DNA of 64,000 nt. Source: an uncultured Bacteroides sp. GTDB lineage: Bacteria > Bacteroidota > Bacteroidia > Bacteroidales > Bacteroidaceae. The DNA lies in the NCBI RefSeq assembly GCF_963678425.1, contig NZ_OY782854.1, positions 434,001 through 498,000 of the forward strand, in the 5' to 3' direction. The notes under the pieces were generated by a model. It did no database searches and was not told where the DNA came from. It worked only from the letters and a program-made list of their open reading frames with translations. The first letter of the stretch is position 1. The number at the start of each line of letters is the position of its first letter. Positions 1-8,993 of this stretch are shown here, piece by piece. Both the position numbers and the translations under genes were made by a program.

Positions 1-575
1 CCATATCCTTCCCAAAAGATACTATCTTCAGGAGCTGTTGCAATGAACGGCTTACTTCGTGAAGGAGCATAGACTTTTACTATAGGTGAGATTTTTGCAT
101 CGATGGTTGAGCGAAAGAGATTGTTTATAAAATCTGTTTTTTCTATTGTCTTTATAGTAACATCTTCCACTGAAAAAATTACGTTTACTCCTAAGTCTGA
201 TGTGAGTTGTCTGACTTCTTCCTGGGATAATTCCTGTTGTTCTCTAGGAAAAAGATCATTCCCTCTTAGGACAGAATCACAGATAATGACCTTATCAAAA
301 TAGTTGGCTTCAGCAATATTTTTTGCAAATGATTCAGTAGCAGTTTTGCCATCTCCCTGAAAAGCAGACTCAGTACTATGACTCTGATCTGTTTTGTTAA
401 TCACGCTCTTTTCTTTTCTGGCAATTATATTATTGACAATACCAACAGTCTTTATCTCCGGTGGAAAAATAACTTTGGCAGGTTGCAAATAATCAATGGA
501 TACCAGATCTATAGAAACGCAGGAACTGACCAGCAAAGCCAGGAGTATGCATAGTGTATAGTGATATTTTATCAT
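1..575 (-). CDS. Lipoprotein, DUF6340-like, 3' end outside window
   Basis: Minus-strand reading frame that starts at ATG 575 and is still open at position 1, so about 191 residues are visible and the C-terminus is missing. The N-terminus has a short hydrophobic stretch ending in the lipobox LVSSC (Cys19), so a lipid-anchored envelope protein is expected. Right after it comes 'DYLQPAKVIFPPEIKTVGIV', the kind of opening I associate with the DUF6340 lipoproteins of Bacteroidales. Function is unknown. It is separated from the downstream-facing foldase gene by about 170 bases with a terminator, so it is probably its own unit. The family name is from memory; the lipoprotein nature is read directly. 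Confidence 0.7.
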   Translation of the reverse strand, partial: MIKYHYTLCILLALLVSSCVSIDLVSIDYLQPAKVIFPPEIKTVGIVNNIIARKEKSVINKTDQSHSTESAFQGDGKTATESFAKNIAEANYFDKVIICDSVLRGNDLFPREQQELSQEEVRQLTSDLGVNVIFSVEDVTIKTIEKTDFINNLFRSTIDAKISPIVKVYAPSRSKPFIATAPEDSIFWEGY

Positions 576-684
576 ATCTTTTTCTCTTAAGTTATCTGAA
601 CAAAAGTAATATTTTTATCTGCAAATAAAAGTGAAATGCCTATCTTCTTTTTTTATTTTTTCTGAAAGAGAGCCAATTAGAAAT

Positions 685-719
685 AAAAAAAGCGGAAAAT
701 TTATGTTTTCCGCCTTTTT
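685..719 (-). terminator. Rho-independent terminator after the PpiD-like gene
   Basis: A 9-bp stem (AGCGGAAAA at 691-699 with TTTTCCGCC at 706-714, one wobble at the base) is flanked by an A-run on the left and a T-run on the right. On the minus strand it sits 25 bases past the stop of the 744-2885 gene. The symmetric A/T tracts mean it could also work on the other strand. Confidence 0.8.
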
Positions 720-743
720 TAAATATGAATGTTTCTTTGTTAT

Positions 744-2885
744 TTAGAAGAACAGATAACGTGTATCTTTTACATTTGCTTTGATATAAAGATCATTTAC
801 AAATCTGCTTACTGCTCTCATAGCTGTGCTTTGAACCTTCATTTCTTCCTGTTTCTGGTTGTATACCTCTTTCAGTCTTTCTTTATTATAAGGCTGGAAT
901 ACGAATACAGCAGCGTTTCCTTTTACAGGACCACTCAACTTATTCAGTTGTGCTATTGAAGCATAAGCGCTTAATACAGGTTCACTGCTTCTTACAGCAG
1001 AAACGTATGCAGGAGCTGCAAATGAAACGTGTTTAACAGAGTCAGTTACAACGTTTGGTATTGTTTGGCACTGTGCAAAGCTTTGTAGTTTCTTGGCTTT
1101 GATATCCGCCATAATCTTTTCAGCTTTTTTATCTTTGATTATTTCTGCTTTAAGCTGGTCTTTAACCAGTTCAAGAGGACGATAACCTTCTTTAACGATG
1201 TCTGTAAGAGCTATAACTAATAGATGGTCGTTATCGCCGCATTCAAACATTTGAGATACGTCGCCTGCTTTAGCAGCAAAAACCCATTTCATTGCTTCAC
1301 GAGTACCTTTAATTCCACCTATAACGTGTTCGGCACTGTAAAGGTCTTTTCTTTCCAGTAATTTGTATCCTTTAGCTTCTGCATTAGCATTGATTTTTTC
1401 AACTGTTGAATTAGCAGCAACAAACTGACTAAAGTCATTGTAGATCTTGTTATATGTTTCTTTGCTGAAGCTTACCGGTTTTTTGATTACAGCAACTTTA
1501 TATTTGTCTTTTACTGCTTTCTTATCAAGAACCTGCAGAATAATGTTTGCCTGAGGAAGAGCGATGTTTGCTGTTTCGTTAACTCCCAGACCAAATAATG
1601 TAGAGAATAGTTTTACGTTATTGGCATCCAATGTAGCACCTGCATAAGCTTGTGAGGTGATCCATTGTGCTTCAGGATTGCCCTTGTATTTTTTTGCAAT
1701 TTCAGCAAAATCGCTTCCTGATTTAATAGCATTGTATGCGCTGTCTGCAAGTGCTTTTGCCTTTTCTGGTGTTTCTGCAGAAATCTGAATCTGACGGAAC
1801 TGAATTGAATCGGCAGCAGACTCTTTAGCTAGAACCTTAAATGAATTGTATGAATTGTCTGCCTGGTTGTAGTAAGGTCCGTAGATCTGACCAATCGCTG
1901 CAGAATCAATGTGTGATGCAATGTCTGCAGGGAAAGCAGCTTTTGTGTAGAACAAATCAGCAAAAGGAACTGTAGATTCTGAATTACGGATAACGCTTGT
2001 ATAATCGCTACCTGTTACGCTTGCCAGTTTTGCTGTGTTATCTTTAACGTCTTTTTCTACTGCAGATTTATCTGTTTTGCTTGGAAGAACCTGAACATCA
2101 ATGTATTTAATGTTGCGTGATTCAACATATTGTTTAAACTGTTCTTTTTTCTTGTTATACAAGTCTTTCAATTCTGAATCGGAAACTTTGATGCTTGCAT
2201 CAGGAATAGAAGTGTAAGGAACTGCTGCAATTAAGAAGTCGGCAGTGTTTACTCTAGCTTCGAAAGCAGCTTTAGCCTCAATAGGATTTGAAATCAGAGA
2301 ACGCGAAACCAGGTTCTGATATTTCTCAGCCAGACGGGTCTGAGCCAGATTCTTTTCAACGAATGTCCAGAACTTGAACATTGATTCGTAGTATTGAGCA
2401 TATTGAGCAGGCATCTTAGCCTTGTCCATTTTAGCGTAATCTACAAGAAACTTCTTTAGCATGTCTTTATCAAACATTCCTGTTTTCTGATTTTTGAAAG
2501 GAGTTTGTTGAAGCACAGGATTTGTACCTTCGTCAATCATTGCCTGGATTTCTGCTTTAGAAACTGTCAGACCTAATTTCTTAGCTTCTGTTTCAATCAA
2601 TTTGTTGTTTACGTAAGATCTCCAAACTTCGTCTTTAATTTGTGTTGTCTGTTCATCTGTTAAAGCAGTCATCCCACTTGAAAATTTAACAACTTCGGTA
2701 TATTCATCTACCAGTTTTTGATAATCTTGAGCAGAAAGAGATTCTCCGTTTACTTCACCAACATCGTTTTTCTGATGGGGCTGAAAAATTTTCCAGGCAT
2801 CACCTGCGATGAAAGCAAACAGAGCAAGACCAATAACTATAACCAATAGAGGTCCTTTTGATCTGATTTTTTGTAACGTTGCCAT
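744..2885 (-). CDS. PpiD/SurA-like peptidyl-prolyl isomerase (periplasmic foldase)
   Basis: A 713-residue membrane-anchored foldase. Residues 11-28 form one transmembrane segment right after a basic N-terminus, followed by a SurA_N-type helical region (about 35-260) and a parvulin-type rotamase segment beginning near 'IQFRQIQIS' (about 360-410), then a long C-terminal helical part. This layout matches the PpiD-like proteins of Bacteroidetes, which assist folding of secreted and outer-membrane proteins from the inner-membrane surface. It is the last gene of a minus-strand envelope cluster (coaX, outer-membrane protein, lptC, CBS/CorC protein), with a terminator behind it. Family assignment is firm; the enzymatic activity of the parvulin segment is not shown by sequence alone. 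Confidence 0.9.
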   Translation of the reverse strand: MATLQKIRSKGPLLVIVIGLALFAFIAGDAWKIFQPHQKNDVGEVNGESLSAQDYQKLVDEYTEVVKFSSGMTALTDEQTTQIKDEVWRSYVNNKLIETEAKKLGLTVSKAEIQAMIDEGTNPVLQQTPFKNQKTGMFDKDMLKKFLVDYAKMDKAKMPAQYAQYYESMFKFWTFVEKNLAQTRLAEKYQNLVSRSLISNPIEAKAAFEARVNTADFLIAAVPYTSIPDASIKVSDSELKDLYNKKKEQFKQYVESRNIKYIDVQVLPSKTDKSAVEKDVKDNTAKLASVTGSDYTSVIRNSESTVPFADLFYTKAAFPADIASHIDSAAIGQIYGPYYNQADNSYNSFKVLAKESAADSIQFRQIQISAETPEKAKALADSAYNAIKSGSDFAEIAKKYKGNPEAQWITSQAYAGATLDANNVKLFSTLFGLGVNETANIALPQANIILQVLDKKAVKDKYKVAVIKKPVSFSKETYNKIYNDFSQFVAANSTVEKINANAEAKGYKLLERKDLYSAEHVIGGIKGTREAMKWVFAAKAGDVSQMFECGDNDHLLVIALTDIVKEGYRPLELVKDQLKAEIIKDKKAEKIMADIKAKKLQSFAQCQTIPNVVTDSVKHVSFAAPAYVSAVRSSEPVLSAYASIAQLNKLSGPVKGNAAVFVFQPYNKERLKEVYNQKQEEMKVQSTAMRAVSRFVNDLYIKANVKDTRYLFF

Positions 2886-2941
2886 GTCAATTAATACTTT
2901 TTATTTGTTTATTATTTATTTTTTATGATATGTTTAGCGCA

Positions 2942-2949
2942 CGAAGATA
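2942..2949 (-). promoter_or_regulatory. Possible -7 element for the PpiD-like gene
   Basis: The minus strand reads TATCTTCG, 7 of 8 matches to the Bacteroides -7 consensus TAnnTTTG, about 57 bases before the start codon. No TTTG is seen at the expected -33 distance, so this is a weak call. Confidence 0.3.
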
Positions 2950-2994
2950 CAAAAAATGCTAATACGCATCTATTTATTCTTGAAAAAAAACTAA

Positions 2995-4254
2995 TCATCG
3001 TGTCACTTTCAACTTAACTAGCTCTATTTTAGTGGTTGTGCGCTTTAAAATTTTAAATTGGAAGTGGTTTATTTTAACTATTTCATGCAGTTTTGGAAAG
3101 TTTTGGTAATGATTCAGAATAAATCCTCCAACTGTGAGGTAGTCCTCTGATTCAGGTAAATCAAGATTAAACATTTCATTCACTCGTTCTATCTCCAGCC
3201 TGGCTGAAAGAATATATTCATCTTTGTCAGTCTGCTTGGCTATATAAGAGGTTGTGTCATGTTCGTCTTCTATTTCTCCGAAGATTTCTTCTACCAGATC
3301 TTCCAGTGAAACAATTCCTGTAGTGCCCCCAAACTCATCTACCACTACAGCTAATGTCTTCTTTTGTTGCATGAAAAGTTTCATCAGTTTATTGGCTCCC
3401 ATTGTTTCAGGTACAATGGGTATCTCCTGGATATTATTTTTCCAGTTGGCGGCATCCCTGAACATCTCTGAAGAGTGTATGTAACCTACAATATTGTCTA
3501 TATTATCGTGATAAACAATTATTTTTGAAATGCCTGATTCGATAAACTTTGCTTTTAATTCTTCCAGATCAGTATCAATATCTGTAGCTACGACTTCGGG
3601 ACGGGGGACGATACAGTCTCGTATTTTAATGGAAGAAAAGTCTAATGCATTTTGGAATATTTTTACTTCTGTTTCTACTTCTTCCCGGTTATCAGCTTTA
3701 TCAATGCTTGACTGAATAAAGTAATCTAAATCTACTTTACCAAATGCTTTATTCTGCACTTCCTTGTTTATTGTCACTCCAAATAATCTGAGTATAGTGT
3801 AGAATAATCCTGAACACAATTTAGAAAAGGGGTACAGAATTATATAGCATATATATAGTGGAATAGCAAAAATGGTAAGGGTTAGATTGGCATTCTGTTT
3901 GAACAGTGTTTTTGACATAAACTCGCTTGTCACCAGAATCAGTAAGGTCGCAATTATTATTTGCAGGAAAAGGGATAAAAAATAGTTGCCTGCAAATCCT
4001 CTAAGCAGATATCTGTTTAGGAACTGTGCAATTAGAATACCATAAATTACTAATGCAATGCAATTCCCTACTAGCATTGTCGAGATAAGATCGCTTGCAT
4101 GTCTGAAAAAGAAAGAATGAATGCGAAAGTTTAAACTTTTTTCATTCTTATCCATTTTCAGGCGCAACTTATCGACCGAAATAAATGCTGCTTCCATTCC
4201 GGAAAAAAAAGCTGAAAAGAAGAAAGTTGCTAGTATGTAGAAAATAAGGTTCAT
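2995..4254 (-). CDS. CNNM/CBS/CorC transport-associated membrane protein ('hemolysin family', GldE-like)
   Basis: A 419-residue integral membrane protein. The first about 150 residues hold the DUF21/CNNM transmembrane region (several hydrophobic segments), followed by a paired CBS domain (about 195-320; the second copy carries 'VVDEFGGTTGIVSLEDLVEE', the hallmark of this family) and a C-terminal CorC_HlyC domain (about 340-415). Members are annotated as TlyC/CorC hemolysins, and some act in Mg2+/Co2+ export; GldE of gliding bacteria belongs to the same family. The hemolysin label does not imply toxicity. Only 4 bases separate it from lptC upstream, so it is cotranscribed with envelope genes. 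Confidence 0.88.
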   Translation of the reverse strand: MNLIFYILATFFFSAFFSGMEAAFISVDKLRLKMDKNEKSLNFRIHSFFFRHASDLISTMLVGNCIALVIYGILIAQFLNRYLLRGFAGNYFLSLFLQIIIATLLILVTSEFMSKTLFKQNANLTLTIFAIPLYICYIILYPFSKLCSGLFYTILRLFGVTINKEVQNKAFGKVDLDYFIQSSIDKADNREEVETEVKIFQNALDFSSIKIRDCIVPRPEVVATDIDTDLEELKAKFIESGISKIIVYHDNIDNIVGYIHSSEMFRDAANWKNNIQEIPIVPETMGANKLMKLFMQQKKTLAVVVDEFGGTTGIVSLEDLVEEIFGEIEDEHDTTSYIAKQTDKDEYILSARLEIERVNEMFNLDLPESEDYLTVGGFILNHYQNFPKLHEIVKINHFQFKILKRTTTKIELVKLKVTR

Positions 4255-4258
4255 GGAA

Positions 4259-4876
4259 TTAGTGTTTGACTGTATCCGGAGGAGCTACTTTTTTATCTAC
4301 AATAGGAATAGCACCTGCTGTTTTGTGAATCTTATAAACCGTCATCTGTTGATTAGACTCAAAACCGTGGCCGGTTATAATTCTGTCAGATTTCTGAATA
4401 CGGATAAATTTATTAGAATAAACCTTTGCTAGATTCTGATCCCAGAAAAGCTGCTCTGTGCTGAATTTGTCGCCGCGTACATTCTTAATCAGTACATGCC
4501 CTTTTAGTTCCCATAGTTTCTTGCTGGAATAGTAATAAGCTGTATCGGCTTTAATGCTGGCATCTACATGATAAGTTGAATCGAACTTTTCCAGAAGCAA
4601 TCCTTTCTCAAAAGACCAGTATGGCGGATTCTTTCGGTCAAAGATCACCCATTCTTTTGTTGTAATCCTGTAACGGGTAATTCCCGAATCGGAGATCAAG
4701 GTGGAGACCCCCAACGTTTTCATTACCGGCAAAGAATCCCGATGCAGGATAGCAGCAGCTAAAGGGCGTTTGCTCTCTGTGCAGGAAGGGAATGTAAGAA
4801 GCATAACAACTGCCCAGCAGGCAATAGCTATGCTTGTATTGATAAAAAAGTAATTCTTTCTATATTTTGTTAACAT
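4259..4876 (-). CDS. lptC: LPS export periplasmic protein LptC
   Basis: A 205-residue protein with a hydrophobic N-terminal segment ending in FPSC, so it may be lipid-anchored rather than a plain bitopic LptC. The rest has the LptC beta-jellyroll pattern, for example 'GHVLIKNVRGDKFSTEQLFW' in the middle and 'FIRIQKSDRIITGHGFESN' near the end, as in the OstA/LptA/LptC family. LptC takes LPS from the LptBFG transporter and passes it to the LptA bridge. It lies between an outer-membrane protein gene and the CBS/CorC gene in an envelope cluster; lptE is elsewhere in this window (16.2 kb). Confidence 0.85.
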   Translation of the reverse strand: MLTKYRKNYFFINTSIAIACWAVVMLLTFPSCTESKRPLAAAILHRDSLPVMKTLGVSTLISDSGITRYRITTKEWVIFDRKNPPYWSFEKGLLLEKFDSTYHVDASIKADTAYYYSSKKLWELKGHVLIKNVRGDKFSTEQLFWDQNLAKVYSNKFIRIQKSDRIITGHGFESNQQMTVYKIHKTAGAIPIVDKKVAPPDTVKH

Positions 4877-4894
4877 AAGATTCTTTCCGTCTCT

Positions 4895-6178
4895 TTATTC
4901 TACTTTCCATTTTCCAAACCAACGTTCATTAAATGTTAAGCCAATACTAAGCTTAAGATATTTTTCGTTGATCATATTTTCGGTTCTGGCTTCGATTTTT
5001 GAGTATTGGGCTGATATGCTTAAAATTGATTTACTGCTAAATACAGGAAGTCCAAGTCCTGCAGATATACCATATTCTTTTGCTCCTTTTGTCCAGTCTG
5101 TATTATTAACAGATATATTGTTTGCTACCCTTACGTAAGGGTCAGAGTAGTATGCTCCCATACGGTATTTTATCCGGCTAAAATAATTTCTTTTCAGACG
5201 ATTAGGTACATATTCAGCACCCAATGAATATTTGGAGCGGTCGCAAAGACTTTTCTCTCCAAAGAAATCTGCTTTCCCCCATTTTTGTAGAGTGTAATCA
5301 AATCCAACGGTCAGACTATTATTATAGACATAAGTAAAACCGGCCCCAAAGCTTTGTGGTAAATCAAAACCCTTATTTAGTTGTATTGTGTCACTAACAG
5401 ATGTTTGGCGAATTTGAGTAGCTTCGGAATTCAATGAATGTCCGGGCGAAAAGACAACACCCAAAGTCACTGCATTCTTCTTTCCCAGATATTTGGTATA
5501 TTGCAATCCTAAATCCAGTTTATAGTCTCTTATTCTTAAGTTATCAATCTGGTTATAAGGCGTTATATCTGCATTGTTCGGGAAAGTTACACTTAAATAC
5601 CGATCAATAGACCCAAATAAATAGGAGATGTTTGCACCGACTGATAGACCTTTAAAGGGAGTATAACCGGCTCCTGCAAATACTTGATGTAAACCACCGC
5701 TACCATAAGAATTGAAGTATGCATTTTCAGTATTGCCAGAGTTACCTGGATCAGTAATTGTATTGCTTGTACCGAAGTTGTATCCTATATTTGAAAAAGG
5801 AAGGAAGCCTGCGCTTATAGCAAAATGCTTACTTGCCCGGAATTGCATTGCGAGATAATCAAAACTGGAGTTCTTGGCATTAATTTTTGTTGCTCCGTCG
5901 CTAATATTCGTGTTTTGAAGGGTAAGACCACCATCAAACAGGAAAGTTAATGAATCAATAGCCGTGTATGAGGCCGGGTTTAAAGCATTAATCTGTGAAC
6001 CATCCCGCAAACCATAGGCTAAACCTCCCATCGCTTTACTATTTCCAAATGACTGGTCGGATAATTGTCCGTAACCATAGCGGGTGTAAGGTGAATTTGT
6101 GTTGTTCTGAGCAAATGTGATCCCAGTGAGTGTTGTGAGCAAAAGCGCACTAATAATCTTCTTATATCCTACCATCAT
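4895..6178 (-). CDS. Outer-membrane beta-barrel protein, FadL/OmpP1-like
   Basis: A 427-residue protein with a signal peptide (cleavage likely after ITFA) and alternating amphipathic strands through its length, ending in W-x-V-E. The early 'NSPYTRYGYGQLSDQ' and 'NPASYTAIDS' segments are typical of a conserved Bacteroidetes outer-membrane protein related to the OmpP1/FadL transporters. Substrate unknown. The start overlaps the end of coaX by 17 bases, so the two are translationally linked; a second in-frame ATG lies one codon inside. Position between coaX and lptC fits a conserved Bacteroidales envelope cluster. Confidence 0.75.
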   Translation of the reverse strand: MMVGYKKIISALLLTTLTGITFAQNNTNSPYTRYGYGQLSDQSFGNSKAMGGLAYGLRDGSQINALNPASYTAIDSLTFLFDGGLTLQNTNISDGATKINAKNSSFDYLAMQFRASKHFAISAGFLPFSNIGYNFGTSNTITDPGNSGNTENAYFNSYGSGGLHQVFAGAGYTPFKGLSVGANISYLFGSIDRYLSVTFPNNADITPYNQIDNLRIRDYKLDLGLQYTKYLGKKNAVTLGVVFSPGHSLNSEATQIRQTSVSDTIQLNKGFDLPQSFGAGFTYVYNNSLTVGFDYTLQKWGKADFFGEKSLCDRSKYSLGAEYVPNRLKRNYFSRIKYRMGAYYSDPYVRVANNISVNNTDWTKGAKEYGISAGLGLPVFSSKSILSISAQYSKIEARTENMINEKYLKLSIGLTFNERWFGKWKVE

Positions 6179-6893
6179 TATAGTTTAATATTCTGTTTAA
6201 GCCTTTCAATACTAAAAAATCATCTGCAAAGATGAGATTTTTTAAGTTTGTTTCAAAAAGAAATCCGTCTCCCCCTGTTAAAAAAACCAAAAGTCCGGGA
6301 TAATCTTTTTTTAAAAAATCTATATATCCTTGTATTTCGAATTCCATTCCTCTCAGCACTCCTTCCCGAATAGCTGTTTCTGTATCCTCTCCTAAAGAAT
6401 GTCGTATACCTTTTTCATCAATTAACGGCAGCTTACCTGTAAATTTATGCATTGCTTTAAATCTCATTGCCTTTCCAGGAGAAATATTGCCTCCCAGATA
6501 TCTTCCTTTAGCATCAATAAAATCATAAGTTATGCATGTTCCGGCATCAATAACAAGGATGTCCTTTTTCGGACAGATATCATTGGCTCCGATTACAGAT
6601 GCTAACCGATCATTCCCTAATGTTTCGGGGGTACGATAGAGATTCTTTATAGGCAACTGTGTATCTATATTAAGCCTGGTTACAGGAAAGGACAGTGCTT
6701 CTAGCTGCTCAGTAATCTTTTGCGATAAATCAATGACAGATGCCAATATCCCTTGCCTTATCTGAAATTTTGTTAGAACTTCCGGCAGGCAATCGAGATA
6801 CTGATTTGAGCTACGAAAGACTTCTACTAACGAATTGTCATTGAATATCGCAACCTTTGCTACTGTGTTTCCTATATCTATTACTAAGTTCAC
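6162..6893 (-). CDS. coaX: Type III pantothenate kinase
   Basis: A 243-residue acetate/sugar-kinase-fold enzyme that phosphorylates pantothenate, the first step of coenzyme A synthesis. Visible signatures are the N-terminal phosphate-binding DIGNT (residues 6-10), 'NDRLASVIGAND' and 'DAGTCITYDF' (adenosine and pantothenate site) and 'GGNISPGKAMRF'. The length is usual for CoaX. It is the first gene of the minus-strand envelope cluster. The divergent spacer to 7030 holds a minus-strand TTACTTTG at 6911-6918 (7 of 8 to the -7 consensus) that could drive it. Confidence 0.95.
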   Translation of the reverse strand: MNLVIDIGNTVAKVAIFNDNSLVEVFRSSNQYLDCLPEVLTKFQIRQGILASVIDLSQKITEQLEALSFPVTRLNIDTQLPIKNLYRTPETLGNDRLASVIGANDICPKKDILVIDAGTCITYDFIDAKGRYLGGNISPGKAMRFKAMHKFTGKLPLIDEKGIRHSLGEDTETAIREGVLRGMEFEIQGYIDFLKKDYPGLLVFLTGGDGFLFETNLKNLIFADDFLVLKGLNRILNYNDGRI

Positions 6894-7002
6894 TTGTTTC
6901 TTTTGGAATGCAAAGTAAACTAAAAAAACAGAACAAAGGCATTTATTTTATATCTAATAACTAAAAAAAAATTTTTTCGTCTTATTTAATAAGAAATAAA
7001 CG

Positions 7003-7010
7003 TATTTTTG
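7003..7010 (+). promoter_or_regulatory. -7 promoter element for the exosortase-lnb operon
   Basis: TATTTTTG matches the Bacteroides -7 consensus TAnnTTTG exactly, 20 bases before ATG 7030. A T-rich stretch with TTTTCG (about 6974-6979) lies at a -33-like distance. Transcription would start near 7017, giving a very short leader. Confidence 0.65.
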
Positions 7011-7029
7011 CACGCAAATCGAAGAGACA

Positions 7030-7779
7030 ATGAAAGCAAAACCGAATGAACGGACACTAGCTTGGAAAAGAAGATTAATACCGTTTCGTGGAGTTATTGT
7101 TTTTGTGGCAGTTGTTGTACTGTCTCATTTCTCGTGGAAAATGCTTTTTCATACTGGATTTGATAATCAGGAATATGAAAAGGCTTTGATGGAAAATAGA
7201 ATACCTTCAGTCTCTTTTAGATTAAAGGAGATCATTTGGAGATGGTCTGGGATTGGGGAAATTGATCGAGACAATAAAGATAGCCGTTACATCTCTTTTT
7301 TGAATAAAAATGTGACAGCTTCTTTTGTGCCTTGGGCAGAAAAGAGTGCTGCAGTTAGCTTTTGGGTGGTAAATGTGATTTTCAGGCAACATCTATTTCT
7401 CATGGATTATGTCGTGGAATCTGAAGTAGAAAAGGAAACATCTCATACACTTCTTTCTTACGATAAATCACATGGCCCGATGATTAACATTGTTTGGGGA
7501 TGTACAGGAGTGAAACAACTTTATGTCCTCTTTTTTGTGATCTTTTTCAGCCGCGGAATCTGGTGGAAACGGTTCATTTATTTTTTATGTGGCTGCCTTG
7601 TGATGCTATTGTTTAATGTATTACGGATTAGTATTGTGACATTGCTTATTAAACCTTATCCAGGTAGCTTTGAATTGTTGCACGATTGGGTATTCAAATA
7701 TTTGTTTTATGGATTAATTTTCTTGCTCTGGATGTTGTGGGAAGAAAAGTTTTCCGGAAATAATCTTGTGAAGAAATGA
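7030..7779 (+). CDS. Exosortase/archaeosortase-family membrane protein
   Basis: A 249-residue multi-pass membrane protein. The exosortase triad can be seen in order: Cys in 'NIVWGCTGVKQ', Arg in 'FNVLRISIVTLL', and His in 'LLHDWVFKYLFYG', each at the edge of a hydrophobic segment. Exosortases are thought to cleave C-terminal sorting signals and attach proteins to an envelope acceptor. No PEP-CTERM-like tail is evident in neighbouring products. It ends in an ATGA overlap with the DUF4105/lnb gene, so the two are translationally coupled. Family assignment is by motif; the substrate is unknown. Confidence 0.8.
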   Translation: MKAKPNERTLAWKRRLIPFRGVIVFVAVVVLSHFSWKMLFHTGFDNQEYEKALMENRIPSVSFRLKEIIWRWSGIGEIDRDNKDSRYISFLNKNVTASFVPWAEKSAAVSFWVVNVIFRQHLFLMDYVVESEVEKETSHTLLSYDKSHGPMINIVWGCTGVKQLYVLFFVIFFSRGIWWKRFIYFLCGCLVMLLFNVLRISIVTLLIKPYPGSFELLHDWVFKYLFYGLIFLLWMLWEEKFSGNNLVKK

Positions 7780-8993
7780 TAAAGAAAATGAAAATCGGAT
7801 GTAGAGCGTTGAGTGTGAAATATGCCTTGTTTATAGTATGTATATGTTTTATATATCCATTTCAGTTAAAGGCGGCTTCCGAAGATTCTGTTCGTATTAG
7901 TCTGCTAACTTGTTCCCCGGGTTCAGAAATTTATGCTCTTTTTGGTCACACTGCTTTGCGTTATGAAAATAAGCAAAGTGGAATGGATGTCGTTTTTAAT
8001 TATGGAATGTTTGATTTTAATGCTCCTCATTTTATTTGGAGGTATATTAAGGGAGAAACCGATTATCAGTTGGGGGTGACTGATTATTTCTACTTTGAAA
8101 AGGAGTATGCTAATCGCAATTCCAGTGTTTATCAGCAAACACTAAACCTTCTTCCTCAGGAAAAGGAGTCGCTTTTTAATATACTCAAAAATAATTATCT
8201 GCCAGAAAACAGAGTTTACCGCTATAATTTCTTTTTTGATAATTGCTCCACCCGCCCCAGGGATCGTATAGAGGAATGTATTAAGGGAAAAATAAAGTAT
8301 ACAGAAAACAATTCTTCATTATCTTTCAGAGATATTGTGCATCAATTTACAGCATCAAATAAATGGGCAGAGTTTGGAATAGATTTATGTTTGGGAAGTA
8401 AAGCGGATGAAATTGCTGACTATAGGTTTAAAATGTTTGCTCCTTATTTTTTGAAAGAAGCATTGAAAGGAGCTAAGATAAAAACAAACGATGGGAAGGA
8501 AAGAACTCTGCTGTCTGACGCTAAGGAAATTGTGGCTAGTTCTGCGGAAAAGAAAGAAGCTGAATCTTCATACCCATCTCCTTTATTAACAGCCTGGTCA
8601 CTGTTTGCTGTTGTGCTGTTAATCACTATTTATGGATATAAAAAGCAGAAAATTTTCTGGGGGATAGATATTATATTGTTTAGTATGGCCGGATTTGCAG
8701 GATGTATTATCGCTTTTCTTGTTTGCTTCTCCCAACATCCCACAGTGAGCCCTAATTATATGTTATTTGTTTTCCATCCTCTGCATTTGCTCTATCTGCC
8801 TTTAATGGTTTGGAAGGCTAGAAAAAAGAGTAAGGATCCTTATCAACTGGCAAATTTGGCTGTTTTAACATTTTTTATGGTGTTTTTCTACTTACTGCCT
8901 CAAAAAATTAATTTTGCAGTTGTACCTTTGGCACTCTGTTTGTGGATTCGTTCCATGAACTATGTTTTTTTGACTTACAAAAGAAATAAATGA
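7776..8993 (+). CDS. lnb: DUF4105 protein, probable lipoprotein N-acyltransferase Lnb
   Basis: A 405-residue protein with a signal peptide, a periplasmic DUF4105 domain (about 33-215) and several C-terminal membrane segments (about 270-395). Conserved family residues are visible in 'ALFGHTALRYE' (His) and 'FFDNCSTRPRDR' (Cys), the likely catalytic pair. From memory, DUF4105 proteins of Bacteroides (BT_4364) were shown to N-acylate lipoproteins, replacing the missing Lnt; the gene lies close to secA there too. It has ATGA overlaps with both neighbours, so exosortase, Lnb and the phosphatase-fold protein are made together. The symbol rests on that recalled work plus context. Confidence 0.75.
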   Translation: MIKKMKIGCRALSVKYALFIVCICFIYPFQLKAASEDSVRISLLTCSPGSEIYALFGHTALRYENKQSGMDVVFNYGMFDFNAPHFIWRYIKGETDYQLGVTDYFYFEKEYANRNSSVYQQTLNLLPQEKESLFNILKNNYLPENRVYRYNFFFDNCSTRPRDRIEECIKGKIKYTENNSSLSFRDIVHQFTASNKWAEFGIDLCLGSKADEIADYRFKMFAPYFLKEALKGAKIKTNDGKERTLLSDAKEIVASSAEKKEAESSYPSPLLTAWSLFAVVLLITIYGYKKQKIFWGIDIILFSMAGFAGCIIAFLVCFSQHPTVSPNYMLFVFHPLHLLYLPLMVWKARKKSKDPYQLANLAVLTFFMVFFYLLPQKINFAVVPLALCLWIRSMNYVFLTYKRNK

